Shown piece by piece: positions 37,501 to 50,645 of a stretch of DNA of 64,000 nt. Origin of the DNA: Nymphalis io (lineage: Eukaryota > Arthropoda > Insecta > Lepidoptera > Nymphalidae). The notes beneath the pieces were generated by a model. It was not told the origin of the DNA, ran no database searches, and saw only the letters and a list, made by a program, of their open reading frames with translations. Each line of letters begins with the position of its first letter. Position 1 is the first letter of the stretch. The position numbers were made by a program, and so were the translations under genes. The DNA lies in NCBI RefSeq assembly GCF_905147045.1, contig NC_065904.1, forward strand, positions 3,844,001 to 3,908,000. The letters are read 5' to 3'.

Positions 37501-37502
37501 TT

Positions 37503-40500
37503 TCACCGTTTAGGAAAGTCTACATTGTCAAAAATGATTTGCCTGCGGGCTCTCATTTTCGCCGTTTCTTCAAACGAAGGCATAGAGTTTGATTTATAAA
37601 CACCAGCCTTTTCTAACGTGCTAAAACCACTGCTGCTATTCGAGTTTGTATCTATATTAACTAATTTGTCTTGTAATACATTTTTGGTGCCACTTCTCGG
37701 CTGTTCCTGCTTCAATGAACTCTCACTGCAGGTGTTTTCTTTGATTTGAGATGTGAAAGTTGATGTCACTTGCTTTGATTTTATTAGTTGGTAGGCGCTT
37801 GCGGATATGTATCCGGTTATCTTGTGGCTTTCGTTGGCGAGTTTGATCTGCTCGTCTTGGAAGCATTCGTCGACTGTACGGCCTTGGATGATAGCGAATA
37901 CGTATTGACGAGCAAGTCTGAAATAATATTTTTTTTTTAGCACTAAATATTACACAAAAGTGTAATCATCTAGCCATTTCTGACATGCAATATTAATAAA
38001 TTAATAATGATTCCATTTAAAGTCATAAAATATTAAACTAATGTATCACTTCATCAATCCATCCTGCATATCTCACTTGTAAGACAGTCAGTGTAATATT
38101 TTTAAGTCTATTAGTACAATCTAAACTACAAAATGTAATGTAAGCCGAGATGGCCAAGTGGTTAGAACGCATGAATCTAAGCCGATAATCGCGGATTCAA
38201 GCCCGGGCAAGCTCCACTGAATTTTCATGTGCTTAATTTGTAAATATAATTCATCTCATGATCGGCGGTGAAGGAAAACATCTTGAGGAAACTAATTTCT
38301 CTGAAATTCTGTCACATGTATATCCACTAATCCGCATTGGAGCAGCATGGTGGAATAAGCTCCAAACCTTCTCCTCAAAAAAGGAGAGTAGGCCTTAACC
38401 CAGCGGGACATTCATAGGCAAAATGTAAATTTCCTAATTTTTCAGTTATTATAATAATAAGACTCATAATTAATTTAAATGTGTAAGAATGTACACTTAC
38501 TTGAACATGGTGTCGGACGTGGACAGCTTGGGCGCGGCCAGCTTGGCGGCGTGCGGCGGCAGCGTCAGCAGCCTGCGCGTGAGGCGCGCCAGCGACGACG
38601 CCTTCTCGCGGAACCCGACCGACGACATCCGCCAGCCGTGCAGCCGGAGCGCCTCCGTCACCGCCCACAGCAGCTTCTGCAACGGACATTACTAAGTTAG
38701 CTCACCAAATATTTAGCAGATTCCAATAGCAGGAGTAATGATGATGAAGTGCATACAAGTGAAATAGTGTTGTTTTATAAATAATGATACATTAGTTCTT
38801 GATACAACGGTTCTTACTGCTTGTAATACATAACGTTACACCTCCTGATTTTGCAAAATAGTTCAGTTTGTTATATTAAAAAGCGTTTATGTATTATATT
38901 ATAATAATTAACCCACTGGGCCTAAAAGATTAAGAAATTAGTTTAGAATACTATTGCAATGCAATGAATATAAAGATAAATATTTGATAAACAATACCTT
39001 TTTATGTGTCTCATTCAGTTCTGCCATACTCTTTGTAGATGACATTTCAGAAGCACGACGGTTAAATGTCACTGTATTTGTAGAGCTAATCGTGTCTCCT
39101 CCAAAGGACAAACTCTTTGCTATTTTACTCCTATTAGTCTCTGGTATATCGTCCAAGGAGTCCCTTTTCCTTTTCAAAAAGTGATCACTTGATGTACCAT
39201 CCAAGCTTTTAGTTTCAGCTTGTCTAACCGGTGAGCCGAATAATGCTCTTTTCGACTTCATTGCCTGATGTGGAACTGACGAACTTGTTGCTGGTATTGT
39301 TTTCCTATTCTCTGGACTAATAAACAGAGCCCTCTTGGAGGTCTCTCGTGAGGGTTGACTCTTTATCAAGGATTCTGAGTCCATCAACAATCGGCGCATT
39401 GCTTGCTGTCGACTAGATCCACCACTCTTCGTCTTAGGCGTTTTTGCTGGTGTCTTTTTACCTGGAGTTTTACCGGCTGGTGTCTTTTTACCGGGAGTGC
39501 GTCTGATTCGAGGACTTTTTCTCTCTGCTGAGTTAATCAGCTTTCGATGTGGGAAGAAACTTAAAAAAGATTTTATATTAAATTATTAATGTGTTCAGCA
39601 TATAAACACAATGAAAGATTAATTTAAAGTAACCATGAATTCTACTACCAAATATAATTAATTTTTAGAATATATTATACTTAAAAAAAAAACTAGGCCT
39701 GATATCAATGGAAATAAAAAATATAAAAGCAATTATTGTAATGTAATGTAAATATAGTATTGTAAGTTTGATTTAGATAAAGTCAATAATTTAAAACTTA
39801 CTTTTTATCTATAAGCACCATCTTGGCAGTAGAAGAGTGTGCCTTCTCGTGAATTGTGGCCGCGCTACAAAAGGCTTGCCGACGACGCGCCAAGTGAGAA
39901 AGCCGACGACCGGGTGACTTCATTTGAGCCATCCTACACAGATTAGTAATGAATTAAAATGTACATAAATTAATATTTTGGTCACAAGGAATCACAAGGA
40001 AGAAGGATTCAGACAATTTTAGGATCAACAAATCCCTAAAAGTATTTATTTTTTAGATTACGAGACAGTCATCTTCTTCAAATTAAGAAAGCTATAGCAC
40101 AACAGAGTATTTCATGAAATGTGCTACCAATAACGCTTCACACAAAAATACTTTCATATATTACATGAAATATAGTGCACACGCCACCACCAGGCACCAA
40201 GGATTTTGGACTATAATCTACTAAGGCCATTCGTAATAGAGATGACACCATTACGGAATGGCCGCCCGAATACCATCCAGACCAACCTAGGTCCAACCAA
40301 CACACAAAAATGACACAGGTGGTAATAGAATTTTTTGTGCTACCTAGAAATCAAAAAGCTGCACAACCAAAATTCAATTGAATATTTAGTTAGAAGTAAT
40401 AATTTATATGTATAGCCTACTACAAGTTACTTACTTGAGTCTCATTGCTTTTCGTTTGCATGCACTGCTTGGTGATTGGAGTCCACCAGAGTAAATGTTC

Positions 40501-43086
40501 ACACTGGTATCTGTTTCAGCACCAACGAATCTCTCAGCATAACGCTGCATCAGTTGTTCAATCTTCTCGGAATATGAGGTTACATTATAACTGAAAAAGC
40601 AAAAAATTATTTTATATTCAAACAGATAACAACATTGGATAATTTTGTATAATGTTGTTGTTTTTGTTTTGAAAACGATTAGATTAGCAATGTGTATGGT
40701 TATAGTTTCCCTTAGAAGAATTCCAGAGATTTTTTCTTAAATCTGATTTTAATTCCATTTGCTTAAAAACACCAGTACTATAAAAATTTATAAATTAAAT
40801 GAATTTTTGAAAACTAACACATTTCCTAAAATAATAATTAATAATAAATTATAAATCAGGTGGTATCATCAATCATATCTACTTCTAGAAAGCTATCCCA
40901 ACTTTTTAAGTTAACTTAATTATTAACACAAGCAATCAATTGTTGAAATTGTAAAATGTATAAAATAAAACAAAAATTAATAAATTAATAAAAATAATTG
41001 CAAGTTAAAAGATGAACAACTCACTAAACATCAAAGTGTTTGCATTTTAATACATCCGGCCAAGCTGACTCCAAAACTTCAGTTTCAGAACACAATTTTA
41101 ATTCAATACTCTTGTCATTTGCGCTGGAATTTGCATCAAATTCCGATTTATCATTTCGCTCTTTACACTTTTTAAATGATACACCAACAGCAGTTTCTTG
41201 GAGATCATCAATACTACTGGTCCCTGGAGGTATTTTAATGAATGAAACATTTTTTGTTGGTGTCATTGAATTAGCTTCTATATTTGGATTTTCTCCTTCA
41301 TTAAATGCAGGCAGAAAACAGTAGTATTTTTTTAGCATCTGTGTTACATCTGTTCTTAGTGTTGTGACTGATGGAGGCGGCAGTATACCACTCAGTGATT
41401 CCTGTAATAATATAAAAATGAAGATTTCTTTTTTCCATATGTATTTCTTATTTTTTATATAATTGAGAGAAAACTTATCATAATTGATATTGATGCTTTT
41501 TATAATTAGAATGTATAGAGCTAATCAATTGAGATCTTTCGGTCATTTTTAAGAGACAGTCATGTGATATTTTATATTTTTTTTTTCGAACTGTATATTG
41601 CCGTTGGCCCTAGTAGCCTCTACAGCATCACCGAGCAGGATGGGCGAGTTAAACTCAGCCGGATATTGGGAACCATGCAAGGGGCTCAAGAGAAACGGAC
41701 GTCCCAAGGGTGCCTCCTGTGAGGCCGGACCTCGGCGTAGGACGCGTTTATATAGGGAGGGAAGTCATTTGATATGTGTATAGGCGATGAGATATGTATA
41801 GACAGGATAAGCATTCAAATATTCAATTATACAACTTGCAATTAAAAGAAGTAATAAGTATCAAGTATTAAAGAAGTTTTTCAATTTCCAAGCATTTACT
41901 ACATACATATTACTCCTATCAGTTTCTTATGACAATTGTATTACCACTTTTAAGAGATATATTTATAATTTGATTTACTATTCATCTTTATTACATGAAA
42001 TAAAATATTCTATTAAATTAGACTTTTAAAAAACAAACAATATCACTAAAAAATGATGAGAATTTACTTTACCTCTATTTTTCTAACTTTTTTCTTGTCA
42101 TGTGTTTCATAATCTTTTAAAAAATGCCAAAATGGAATTTGTTGTGGACTTGGTTCTATATCGTCTTCATCAGAAAACATGTCAGGTGAACGCATTCCAC
42201 TATCATATGATGCATCAAGAGAGGAATAACTCTGGTCTAAATTCCATTTTGAATTTCCATCAATATGCAATTGTTCCCTTTTTGAATTTTCTTCTTCTTG
42301 TAAGCTTGCACTACTCGATGTTAGCTTATCAGTATTTATTGATTCAAAAGCATGTTTATCATCACTATCACTTGCAGTGTCCGATTTTTTACTATTATTA
42401 CACAAAATCTCATTATTCTCAACAGGTTCTGAGCACTGATCGTCACTTAAATTTAATGCACTCCTAGCAGTGCTCAAAGCGGTAATCGGATCCACAATAG
42501 GTTTTAATTTTTGGACATGCTTTAAAATGGTACCATTAAAAGAAAGTTCACTAATTGGTAATTTGAAAACTCGCTCCGTAGTTTTCACGTCACGAAACAT
42601 TGGTACACTGTCTACCGCATTGTTGCTATTCTCCATAGTTGAGGTTATGAATACAGACTTGAATCCTTCCGATCTTGACTCCTCAAAGGTTACTGGAACG
42701 TCAGAAATTACTTCAGACTTATCGTTTAGACAATGATTCGTGGCGGAAGACGTTTCGGACAGCGATGCTGCGGGTGAAGTAAAAGGTGATTCTACTTTTA
42801 CCAATTCTAGATCTATTTTTCCGGCGTTATCGAGACCTGAATGTAATAAACTGCATCGAGGTTTACTCGATTCTCTGTGTGTATCTATGTTTGAATGAAT
42901 AACAGTAGACAGATCGATGTTACCGCCGCTGTTAGAATTAGAACTCTCACAATTACTTGACGGATCACTTATATCGTGACGATTATCGTCAAAATTATCG
43001 ATTACGTTAAAACTTCTCATGTAACGTTCATACAAAGAAAAACTATCACTCATTGAAGGGCAATTTGAGTCTTCGAAGGATTCCAT
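37503..43086 (-). CDS. Unrecognised 943-aa protein with cyclin-docking and CDK-type motifs
   Basis: Seven exons: 43086-42073, 41401-41025, 40590-40435, 39933-39802, 39559-38998, 38676-38501 and 37917-37503. All phases fit, giving 943 residues. The start ATG at 43086 follows an in-frame stop. Residues 1-460 are Ser/Asp/Asn-rich and look disordered. Residues 515-610 are strongly basic, with SPGRRL (522-527) and five Thr-Pro sites at 581, 586, 591, 596 and 600 in Lys-rich spacing. KRALF occurs twice (635-639, 663-667), each followed by Ser-Pro. A compact, probably folded, helical region spans about 745-840 (exons 6-7: Leu-Leu-Trp-Ala-Val-Thr-Glu-Ala-Leu, then Ser-Thr-Ser-Asp-Thr-Met-Phe-Lys). 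I do not recognise the family. Nuclear, cell-cycle-regulated scaffold is an inference from the motifs. Exon 6 is very GC-rich against AT-rich neighbours. Confidence 0.8.
38143..38420 (+). repeat. SINE family A, nearly full length
   Basis: A box TGGCCAAGTGGTTAG and B-box-like GGATTCAAGCCCGGG are present. The body runs to a slightly damaged 3' end (CCTTAACCCAGCGGGACATT). It lies in the last intron of the 943-residue protein gene. Confidence 0.8.
41590..41770. repeat. GC-rich transposon-like fragment
   Basis: A 170-bp GC-rich island (GGATGGGCGAGTTAAACTCA, GAGGCCGGACCTCGGCGTAG) lies in intron 1 of the 943-residue protein gene. A 61-codon frame is open but has no splice context. Probably a piece of a non-LTR element. 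Confidence 0.35.
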
Positions 43087-43880
43087 TACCACCACTAGGC
43101 AAAACTACATTTTTCATTGGATGACTAAATTCAATTTCGAAGCCATCTGAAAATCTTATTCTTTACTAAAAAAATATTCAATGATGTTGAATTATAAACC
43201 AACGTATAGATCACGGAATACTAAATAATTATAATTAAAAAACACGAATAAGTCAATACGGCGACACTATTGTTGTAAATTGTGTTGTAATCAAAATTTA
43301 TAACTTCTCCATCCCACGACCACAATTCAAGCACAGACTACAGTAAAATAGGGTCTTTCTGACTACTAAAAATACAGATAAAAAAGTTGTTAGGCACTTT
43401 TTACACTATCAATAAAAGTTGATTCTTTGTTCGTTTATTATCAATAACAAAAAGTTAAACTAATAATAAACAGTTACTGTAAAATTTACTACCAAATTTA
43501 ACTTCTTCAACAAACAAATTAGGATATAATGTAATCAAATAAAATTTTCATTAAAGTATAAGACCAATCAAAATCCTAAATTGATAAGCACATAGACAGT
43601 ATACTCTAGTTAGTAGAGTTTAGATTGTGCCTAATATATTTTGTATCTGTCATAAGAATTTTTAGACTTGGACATGGTTCTAATGTCAAAATCATTTGTT
43701 AATCAATTGTCAAATTGTCAAAGTTAATTTGTTTATTATCGCTGCTTATCTTTCTATGCGACTTTAGTAAGTCGTTAACTATTTATTAACTTACACATTT
43801 ATACGTAATTTTGAAATATTTTATAATATCGGTCCAGAAACTAGTTTGCTTGTGAAACACGGGGGATAGTTGCCGGCGTA
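43087..43880. other. Upstream region of the 943-residue protein gene
   Basis: Contains the promoter of the reverse-strand gene, though no TATA box is obvious. At 43880 an ATGAA followed by GTAAGT looks like an exon end on the forward strand. Joining it to the exon at 52906 would give the wrong frame, so its use is doubtful. Confidence 0.3.
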
Positions 43881-45149
43881 TGAAGTAAGTGATTTACATA
43901 TCAAGAATTTATCACATTGCTTTCGCTCGTTTCAATTTCTCATACTTAAATTGAAAAGAAAATGGACGAGTTTATTAATTTTGTGGTTCTTTGAAATCAT
44001 ATACGCATATTATATTATTTTTCAAATACAATGGAAGGTAAATATTTTTTTTAAATTTGTGAACTATAAAATAAACTACTAATTATGAAGATGATGTGAT
44101 CATCATCATATCGATGAAATATCAGGTATATTTCGATGATAATGGTTATAATGACAAAACTCCACATAACTTTCCAAAAAATGAATATAAGTACAAATTT
44201 TTTTAATTCAAATCATAAACCCTTATTTTAAATATAATGTTTTTTAATTGATCACAGAAAAACATTTTGCTTATAAATATAAAATAATAAATCACAATTC
44301 ATAAATAAAAGTAAAACTAACAAATTCTTCCTGAATTTTACAAAAAAAAATTCAGAAAAAAAATTCAAAAAAAATTATGCTTATTAATAACGCTAATAAT
44401 ATAATTCTAATAGTTCCATAAACCATAAACTTATTATATATATAGTTTTAAAAAAGAGCATATTGTAGTTATTTGTATTTAAGTAAATACTTGAAACTTG
44501 TTCAAATATGCCTTGCTTGAGTTAATATTACTTTATGAATAATATTTTATGCAAACTTATTGGTTTTTTGATTTGCTTAAAATAAAATGAAGTCTCAAAT
44601 GAAATGGATAAAGATCCATTAGATACTATTCTTTCTGATAATATATTCAAAATATAAAACAAAATTAAACTTTTTTTTTTAGTTTTATAATGCCTTCATT
44701 AATTTATAAATTCAACTACAGAGTGCTTCTATCTATGTAGTCTTCTGAATGTGTTATTATATATGAATAAATAAAGTAAGAAAAGCGGCAAGTATTTTCA
44801 AATGGACTATAATATTTTGTAGGTATTTGAATCTCAAAATGTTGAATAGTGATAATATTTTATTAGAATTAATTTAATATGTGAACTATTTGAGTTAATG
44901 TTGTCTACTTTATTAATTTTGTCTTATAAAGTAATTTGGTTAATAAAATAATTAAACATTAACAAAACCAATGCTTTAAGATGTGGTTCTAAAATTGATA
45001 AGTTTTGTTTTAAACACACATTTCTGTAATCACTTTTAAGACAGTGTTGACAACATTGATACAATATTGCATTATTGCAGGTGACTTTTTAAAGGCTTGC
45101 AAAACTAAACAACAACAAATAAAGAAAAAAAATTATCCGTTTCAGTAGA

Positions 45150-45235
45150 AATCAATCAATCAATCAATCAATCAACAGCCAATCATTGTCCACTGCTGAA
45201 CATAGGCCTCTCCCAAGGTGCGCCAAAGCTTTTCA
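45150..45235 (+). repeat. (TCAA)n microsatellite and transposon tail
   Basis: Six tetranucleotide units are followed by CAGCCAATCATTGTCCACTG and CATAGGCCTCTCCCAAGGTG, a phrase characteristic of a widespread lepidopteran repeat tail. Confidence 0.5.
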
Positions 45236-45774
45236 GTAGAAAACGATAATCCAATTTAAGAATGTGAATGGTGATGTTGAATGCATTCTGACTGAGTGAC
45301 TTACATGTTGGTTGATCTTATTTTTATAATGAGATATTGTATTTCCAACCATTTAACTATGGCTTAATTTTAACTAATGGTCTTACTTATGAATGGTGCT
45401 TAGTAGCTGTTTAGTTAAACATTGATTGCTCTCTTTCTTTTTTTATTGATATAATATTCAAAAGAAGGAGACACAACATTGTTTATTAATTTGCTAAACA
45501 GTTTATATATAGCTTACAATTGGATGGTATTTTTGTATAATATATAAATTGTATTATATTTCATACAGCAATTCTATCACTCATAATTAAAGATGTATTT
45601 ATACTGTACTTAATTATACTAGATGTGTAAACCTTACTTTGCTTGGCATAAATTTATTTATTATCTATGCATTCTAAATATACAGGCATGACATAATCAA
45701 ATATACTAAGTCTTATTGGGCTCATATAAAATATAGGCATTTGATAAAGATTATAGCAGTGGAGTAAAAACTTT

Positions 45775-45905
45775 TTTTTTTTTTATATGCCCCGGGATGG
45801 CAAATGACTCTCCTCCACCGGATGGTAAGTGGTAGTAGAGTCCAAACGCGACGACGGCCAGTACAGTCGGGAACAATGTTCTGTACTAGCCGTCCCCGCC
45901 TTGTT
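45775..45905. repeat. Repeat fragment with T-run
   Basis: A T-run is followed by GGGATGGCAAATGACTCTCC and GGTAAGTGGTAGTAGAGTCC. A shorter related piece (GAGGGCAAATGACT) follows another T-run near 46085-46130. Probably a reverse-strand short retroposon family distinct from A-D. Confidence 0.4.
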
Positions 45906-46246
45906 TACTTGCCTTGAACTAATCTAAAACTATTTTAGATTATATTCTTAAATGGTAATTATGTAAATAGATGCAATATGGTGCTTCATATAATTTAATA
46001 TTTAATACCCAGCCAAGATTAGATTGACATTTAGATTCATTAACATGACCTTAATGTGTGCTTGGTGGTGAAGGAAAACATTGTTTTTTTTTGTTTTTTT
46101 TTTTTTATATTTTCGAGAGGGCAAATGACTACTATTGTGAGAAAATCTGCATATGTTTGATAATATTATAGCTTCAGTGTTTCTACTAGTAATTATAATT
46201 TAATTACTGTGTTATATAATTATGACATACCTATATATATATAACT

Positions 46247-46310
46247 ATGACGAATAGAATACTATACGGAATCGTTATACAATTGTTAAACAAACAAACG
46301 AACAAACAAG
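46247..46310 (+). other. Candidate first coding exon of the downstream membrane-protein gene
   Basis: ATG at 46247 opens 21 codons ending at a strong donor (CAAG then GTAAGTAT). Spliced to the acceptor at 52905, it continues in frame with the exon at 52906, adding a Lys/Asn/Gln-rich N-terminus. It could equally be 5' UTR or chance. Confidence 0.3.
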
Positions 46311-48480
46311 GTAAGTATATAATATTTATTAAATAATAATTGGTTGTTGCATATTTGTCTTGGGCGTCTCGATATCTGCCTGTGATTGCACTGACCTATG
46401 CCCTTTGCTTCGACACTGTTTATAATAATTATCTATATACTCGCCCGGCTTTACTTGCCGATAGTGGTGTGGACCTTAAACTCATTAAGACAATTCCTTT
46501 AAATAAATTAAATTAATTATCAATTATTAATAAGCAGTATATCAATTATATATTTGCTTAATCTCGAACTAAAACGAGGGTCTATTAAAAAGTGTGTTAT
46601 ATGAAATTTATTAGTTAATGTTGAAAAAAGATTAAAATAAGATTTGTATAAGTTCTTTTGTTAAAATGTCATTGAGTTTTCGACTATTTAACTCTGTACG
46701 TGATAGTTTTGAAATATTAATATTTAAATCTACCACAAAAGATAAAAAGTGTGCTTATATTCCGCCTTAGATATAAAACAAATATAACTATAACGATTCC
46801 GTTTGCTTAAATTTGAAATTAATTTAAATAATTATTTTAAAATATCAAATAAAAAAAAAATAAGTTTACGCATATTTGGTTACCAAACTATCTTAGCCTT
46901 TAGTACATTTCAATAAAATTTGCATATTTAAAAACTGATAATATTCATTGCATTATCAAGTTCAATGATACTTTTTATTTATACACGTAAATTAATTATC
47001 TACTTATATTTGTTTCACTTTTAAGTTTCGTTTATCTTATTTATGAATTCAATTTAAATTCTATAAAATTTATAAAGAGGAATCTTTTGTTTGATATTTT
47101 GTTACGAAATTCATAGCATAGCATATTCGATGAACATTTGATTTGGTGACATAAATATATACTGATTTTTAGTTTAATTTTGTACCAAAAATAAAATTTT
47201 ACATATTCTTAAATTTTTAACATCTAACGATAAGTATTAAAGTTATTGTATAACAAACGAAGCAGTTACGTTTAATGTACCCGTTTAAAGTACTTTAAAA
47301 TTAATTTCAACATGATTCTAAATATAAAATAATTAATTTCCTCTTAAATTCAAAATGGCTAACACAACGGCCTAACCTAGTCGCCATTTTAAATTTAGAC
47401 TACCTACAAATTATAATATTACTTCAAATTAAATATTATATAATATACATATTATATACTTATAAAAATATAATAACTGTTGCATGTGGTTACTCGGCGT
47501 TGAATTTCTAATATTTGTCTGAACGGAAAAATAATAGACAAAGATGCGTTTGTGTAAGTAGAATGTTTTCATTAACACGGTATTACAGGAATGATATACA
47601 ATTTAGGCCTTTTACTGTCGTCATATATTATATATAATATATTGGAAAGGTGACTCGTTTTATCATCAGTATTATTTCGCCTTGAAAATTTATTGATTAT
47701 AAATACGTAAATTGTGATATTTCGCATAGTTACCTTTATCAATATTTCTTAAGTATTTTATAACAGCGGTAATAGTGGAATGCGTCATGGTTTTTTTTTT
47801 TTTTGATAAATCAAGTAAACAAATATGTATCAGTCTATACTAATAAATGAGGAGACGTTTTTTTACTGTGCAGCTTAACTGAAAAACTATTCAACCAATA
47901 AACATAAAACTTATGACAGAAGAAGCAGTGCGTTTCGGAGAAGATTTTAGTATATCCGCTTTAAATTTAGACTATTGGTGTGTCACGTGGTAATTTCATG
48001 TTCTTGTGATATATAGATTGTTATATCTAACTTCTAAATTAAATATAAGAGCTCGTAATATTAATATTAATTATTTTGGTTTCATTTACGTTATTAATCA
48101 AGGAATGCTTCGAGAGGACTGAGGTTCCTATTCATCATGAAGCGGAGTCGTTGTCAGTTGTCAGTGATTTCGAAGCATTATATGCATTAATTAACGCACA
48201 GCTTAAACTATTTAGTATAATACTTTTTTACATAGTGTAAAAATATTATAATTTTATTCTATCTAAATCATCCTTCGACCAATCGTCCAGTTGAAGTGTT
48301 TTTTTATTTAGTTTGCTTTTTTGTTTTCTGTATTTCGAACTGCTTGCAATTCCGCAGAAAATCGTCGGTAATTATAAATTTTACCGGTTTTCGTTGACTT
48401 ACAAGTAATTACAGAAACATTGCAGACATATATTTTGTCAATTTTAATTTTGTAGGATGCAGAATGATTACAGTAATATT
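46311..48480. other. AT-rich DNA, no gene seen
   Basis: Only repeat scraps were seen. A Helitron-like start (GTCTATACTAATAAATGAGG) lies near 47833, and an AT-only palindrome-rich stretch near 47425-47465. Confidence 0.4.
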
Positions 48481-48670
48481 GTTAGGTTCCGGTTTGAAGG
48501 GTGAGTGAGCGAGTGTAACTACAGGCACAACGGACATAACATCTTAGTTCCTTAGATTGGTGGTGCATTGGCGATGTACGGTTAATATATCATCAATATC
48601 TATGGGCAGTGGTGACCACTTACCATTAGATTTCCCAATAGCGAGTCCGCCTTCCCAGTTCAACTGTTTT
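48481..48670 (+). repeat. Retroposon family D, 5'-truncated
   Basis: Begins inside the family at GGTTCCGGTTTGAAGGGTGA and runs to GCGAGTCCGCCTTCCCAGTT, without an A-tail. Confidence 0.75.
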
Positions 48671-49055
48671 TGTTTATGAACAATATAAAACCAATAAAAT
48701 ACATTTTCCATTATCGATCTTACAAAATGACAAATTAACTCTTATCTAGGACATATATCGGAATCGACATAGGAAGTTAAACATGAATTTAATAAGTAGT
48801 ATTTTGAAGTAAACCAAAAGTATAATTATTATTATTCTACTTCTACGGTAGCCATATATGATTTGGTATCTTCTCGTTAGAGACTGATTTTATACTTTAA
48901 TGAATGATCCGTGTATTGTATAGGGTCAGATATGATGGAGCTAACATGTCCAAATGGACAAGTCTCAAAAAAATTAAGTTTAAAAAATATATATATTCTT
49001 CTACTTAAGAATAATAAAATTAGATTGATATCATTATTAATATGATATCATTATT

Positions 49056-49541
49056 ACTGGCGGTAGAGCTTTGTGCAAGCTCGTCTGGGTAGGTACCACC
49101 CACTCATCAGATATTCTACCGCAAAACAGCAGTACTTATTATTGTTGTGTTCCGGTTTGAAGGGTGAGGGAGCCAGTGTAATTACAGGCACAAGGTACAT
49201 AAAATCTTAGTTCCCAAGGTTGGTGGCGCATTGGCTATGTAAGCGATGGTTGACATTTCTTATAATGCCAATGTCTAAGGGCGGTGGAGACCACTTGACT
49301 TAAGGTGACCCATTTGCACGTCCACTGCATATAATTTACATATAACATAAAAAAAGGTTATTCCACCATGCTGCTCCAATTCCTGTGCCATTTAGCCTTT
49401 TTATTATCCATTCATTTTTAGTCACAAAAGAAAAAAAACACATTAGACCAACTTGTAGTTTCCACGTCACCACGTTTGGTGACCACTTACCATCAGGTGG
49501 CCCATATGCTCGTCCGTCATCCTACTTTATAAAAAAAAAAA
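49056..49541 (+). repeat. Chimeric family-D copy containing part of the 31-kb composite locus
   Basis: A normal 5' part (to CTAAGGGCG at about 49280) and a normal 3' end plus A-tail (from GGTGACCACTTACCATCAGG at about 49480) bracket about 190 bp. That insert matches 31154-31445 nearly base for base, without the 94-bp MITE. It contains an old D 3' end, a SINE-A piece and unique flank. Confidence 0.85.
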
Positions 49542-50213
49542 TATATCGAAAATAATAATTCATTGTAAATAGTTTGCTTTGAAGTATTTTATTTTTTTAT
49601 CGCAGATTTTATTTAATTTAAGACTGTTGTTATGTCCATGTACTTTTTTGTCATTAGCAATAATTCACTTCAATTTATTAATCCCAAACAGTATTGTAGT
49701 TGAGTATTGAATGATTGCAACTTGCATCGCTTTCCTAAAAGGGAATATCGTTATATACTTAGTGAGTCATTATTATAAAACGAAGGTCTCTTCCAATTTT
49801 GAATTCATTTTACACGTATTTTGAGTTCAATAGAATTAGCAAAAAAGGAATAAATACTTCATACGCAAAAACTTTTTTTATTTTAGTTCTTGATTTATCA
49901 TGCAACGTGTAAATTCTATATAAACCGCACTAGAATAACTACAAAACAAACGCACAGATAAAAAAATTCTTTTACACATACAAAATATCAATTGTTTCAG
50001 TTTTGGCTTGGTCGTGCGTATCATATAAAATTACTTCACGAAATCTATCTGTCATAATCCATCACAGCGCGACGACGGGTTTTTTTTTAACCCAATTTTC
50101 TGATAACGGTTATTACGTCGGATTTATTGACCTGTCTATTTTTTAAATGTATTTAAAGAAGGCAGACAAGCTAATAGGTCTGTGATGGTATGTCATCATC
50201 TCGTAGACAATGA

Positions 50214-50290
50214 AAAGGTAACCTTCTCTTTTTGAGAAGCTTTGGAGCTTACTCCACCATGCGCCTCCAATGCAGGTTGGACCATAGACA
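50214..50290 (-). repeat. SINE family A fragment
   Basis: The reverse strand shows the TTTGAGAAGCTTTGGAGCTT and CTCCACCATGCGCCTCCAAT motifs. A forward fragment of the same family lies at 50510-50600. Confidence 0.55.
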
Positions 50291-50509
50291 CTGTGATAAA
50301 TAACTTCTTAAACCTTCAATGCGCTACAAACCACGGGAATCAGTTATCTATAAGTTGTTTGTTTCTTCTGTATGTAATCACATTGGTTTTTAACTTTAAA
50401 AAAATTCTTTTAGAAGTATACTAGATAGAAAAATAGGAGGAAAATATCATACAAAAGTTAAGTATTCTTAACTCCACTAATATATTTGCACCAACCCACT
50501 AACTAATAT

Positions 50510-50645
50510 ACTTCCACTAACCCGCATTGGAACAGCGTGGTGAAATGAGGCCTTAGCCCAGCAGTGGGACAGTCACAGGCTGTTACTGTACTGTACTGTA
50601 CTCATCCTTCAAACCGGAACACAACAATAACAAGTACTGCTGTTA
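50510..50645 (+). repeat. SINE A 3' end followed by a family-D scrap
   Basis: GAGGCCTTAGCCCAGCAGTG and an extended TACTGTACTGTACTGTACTC ending are followed directly by a reverse-strand family-D piece (CTTCAAACCGGAACACAACA). Confidence 0.6.

Larger units (their letters stand above)
43890..46240. other. AT-rich intergenic DNA with repeat fragments
   Basis: No exon was seen. It holds the (TCAA)n run and repeat tail at 45150-45235 and a fragment near 45775-45905. Those are annotated separately. Confidence 0.4.

Noticed and set aside
43861..43882. ATGAA followed by GTAAGT as first exon of the downstream forward gene
   Set aside because: Joining it to the 52906 acceptor gives the frame that stops after 79 codons, not the one that continues.
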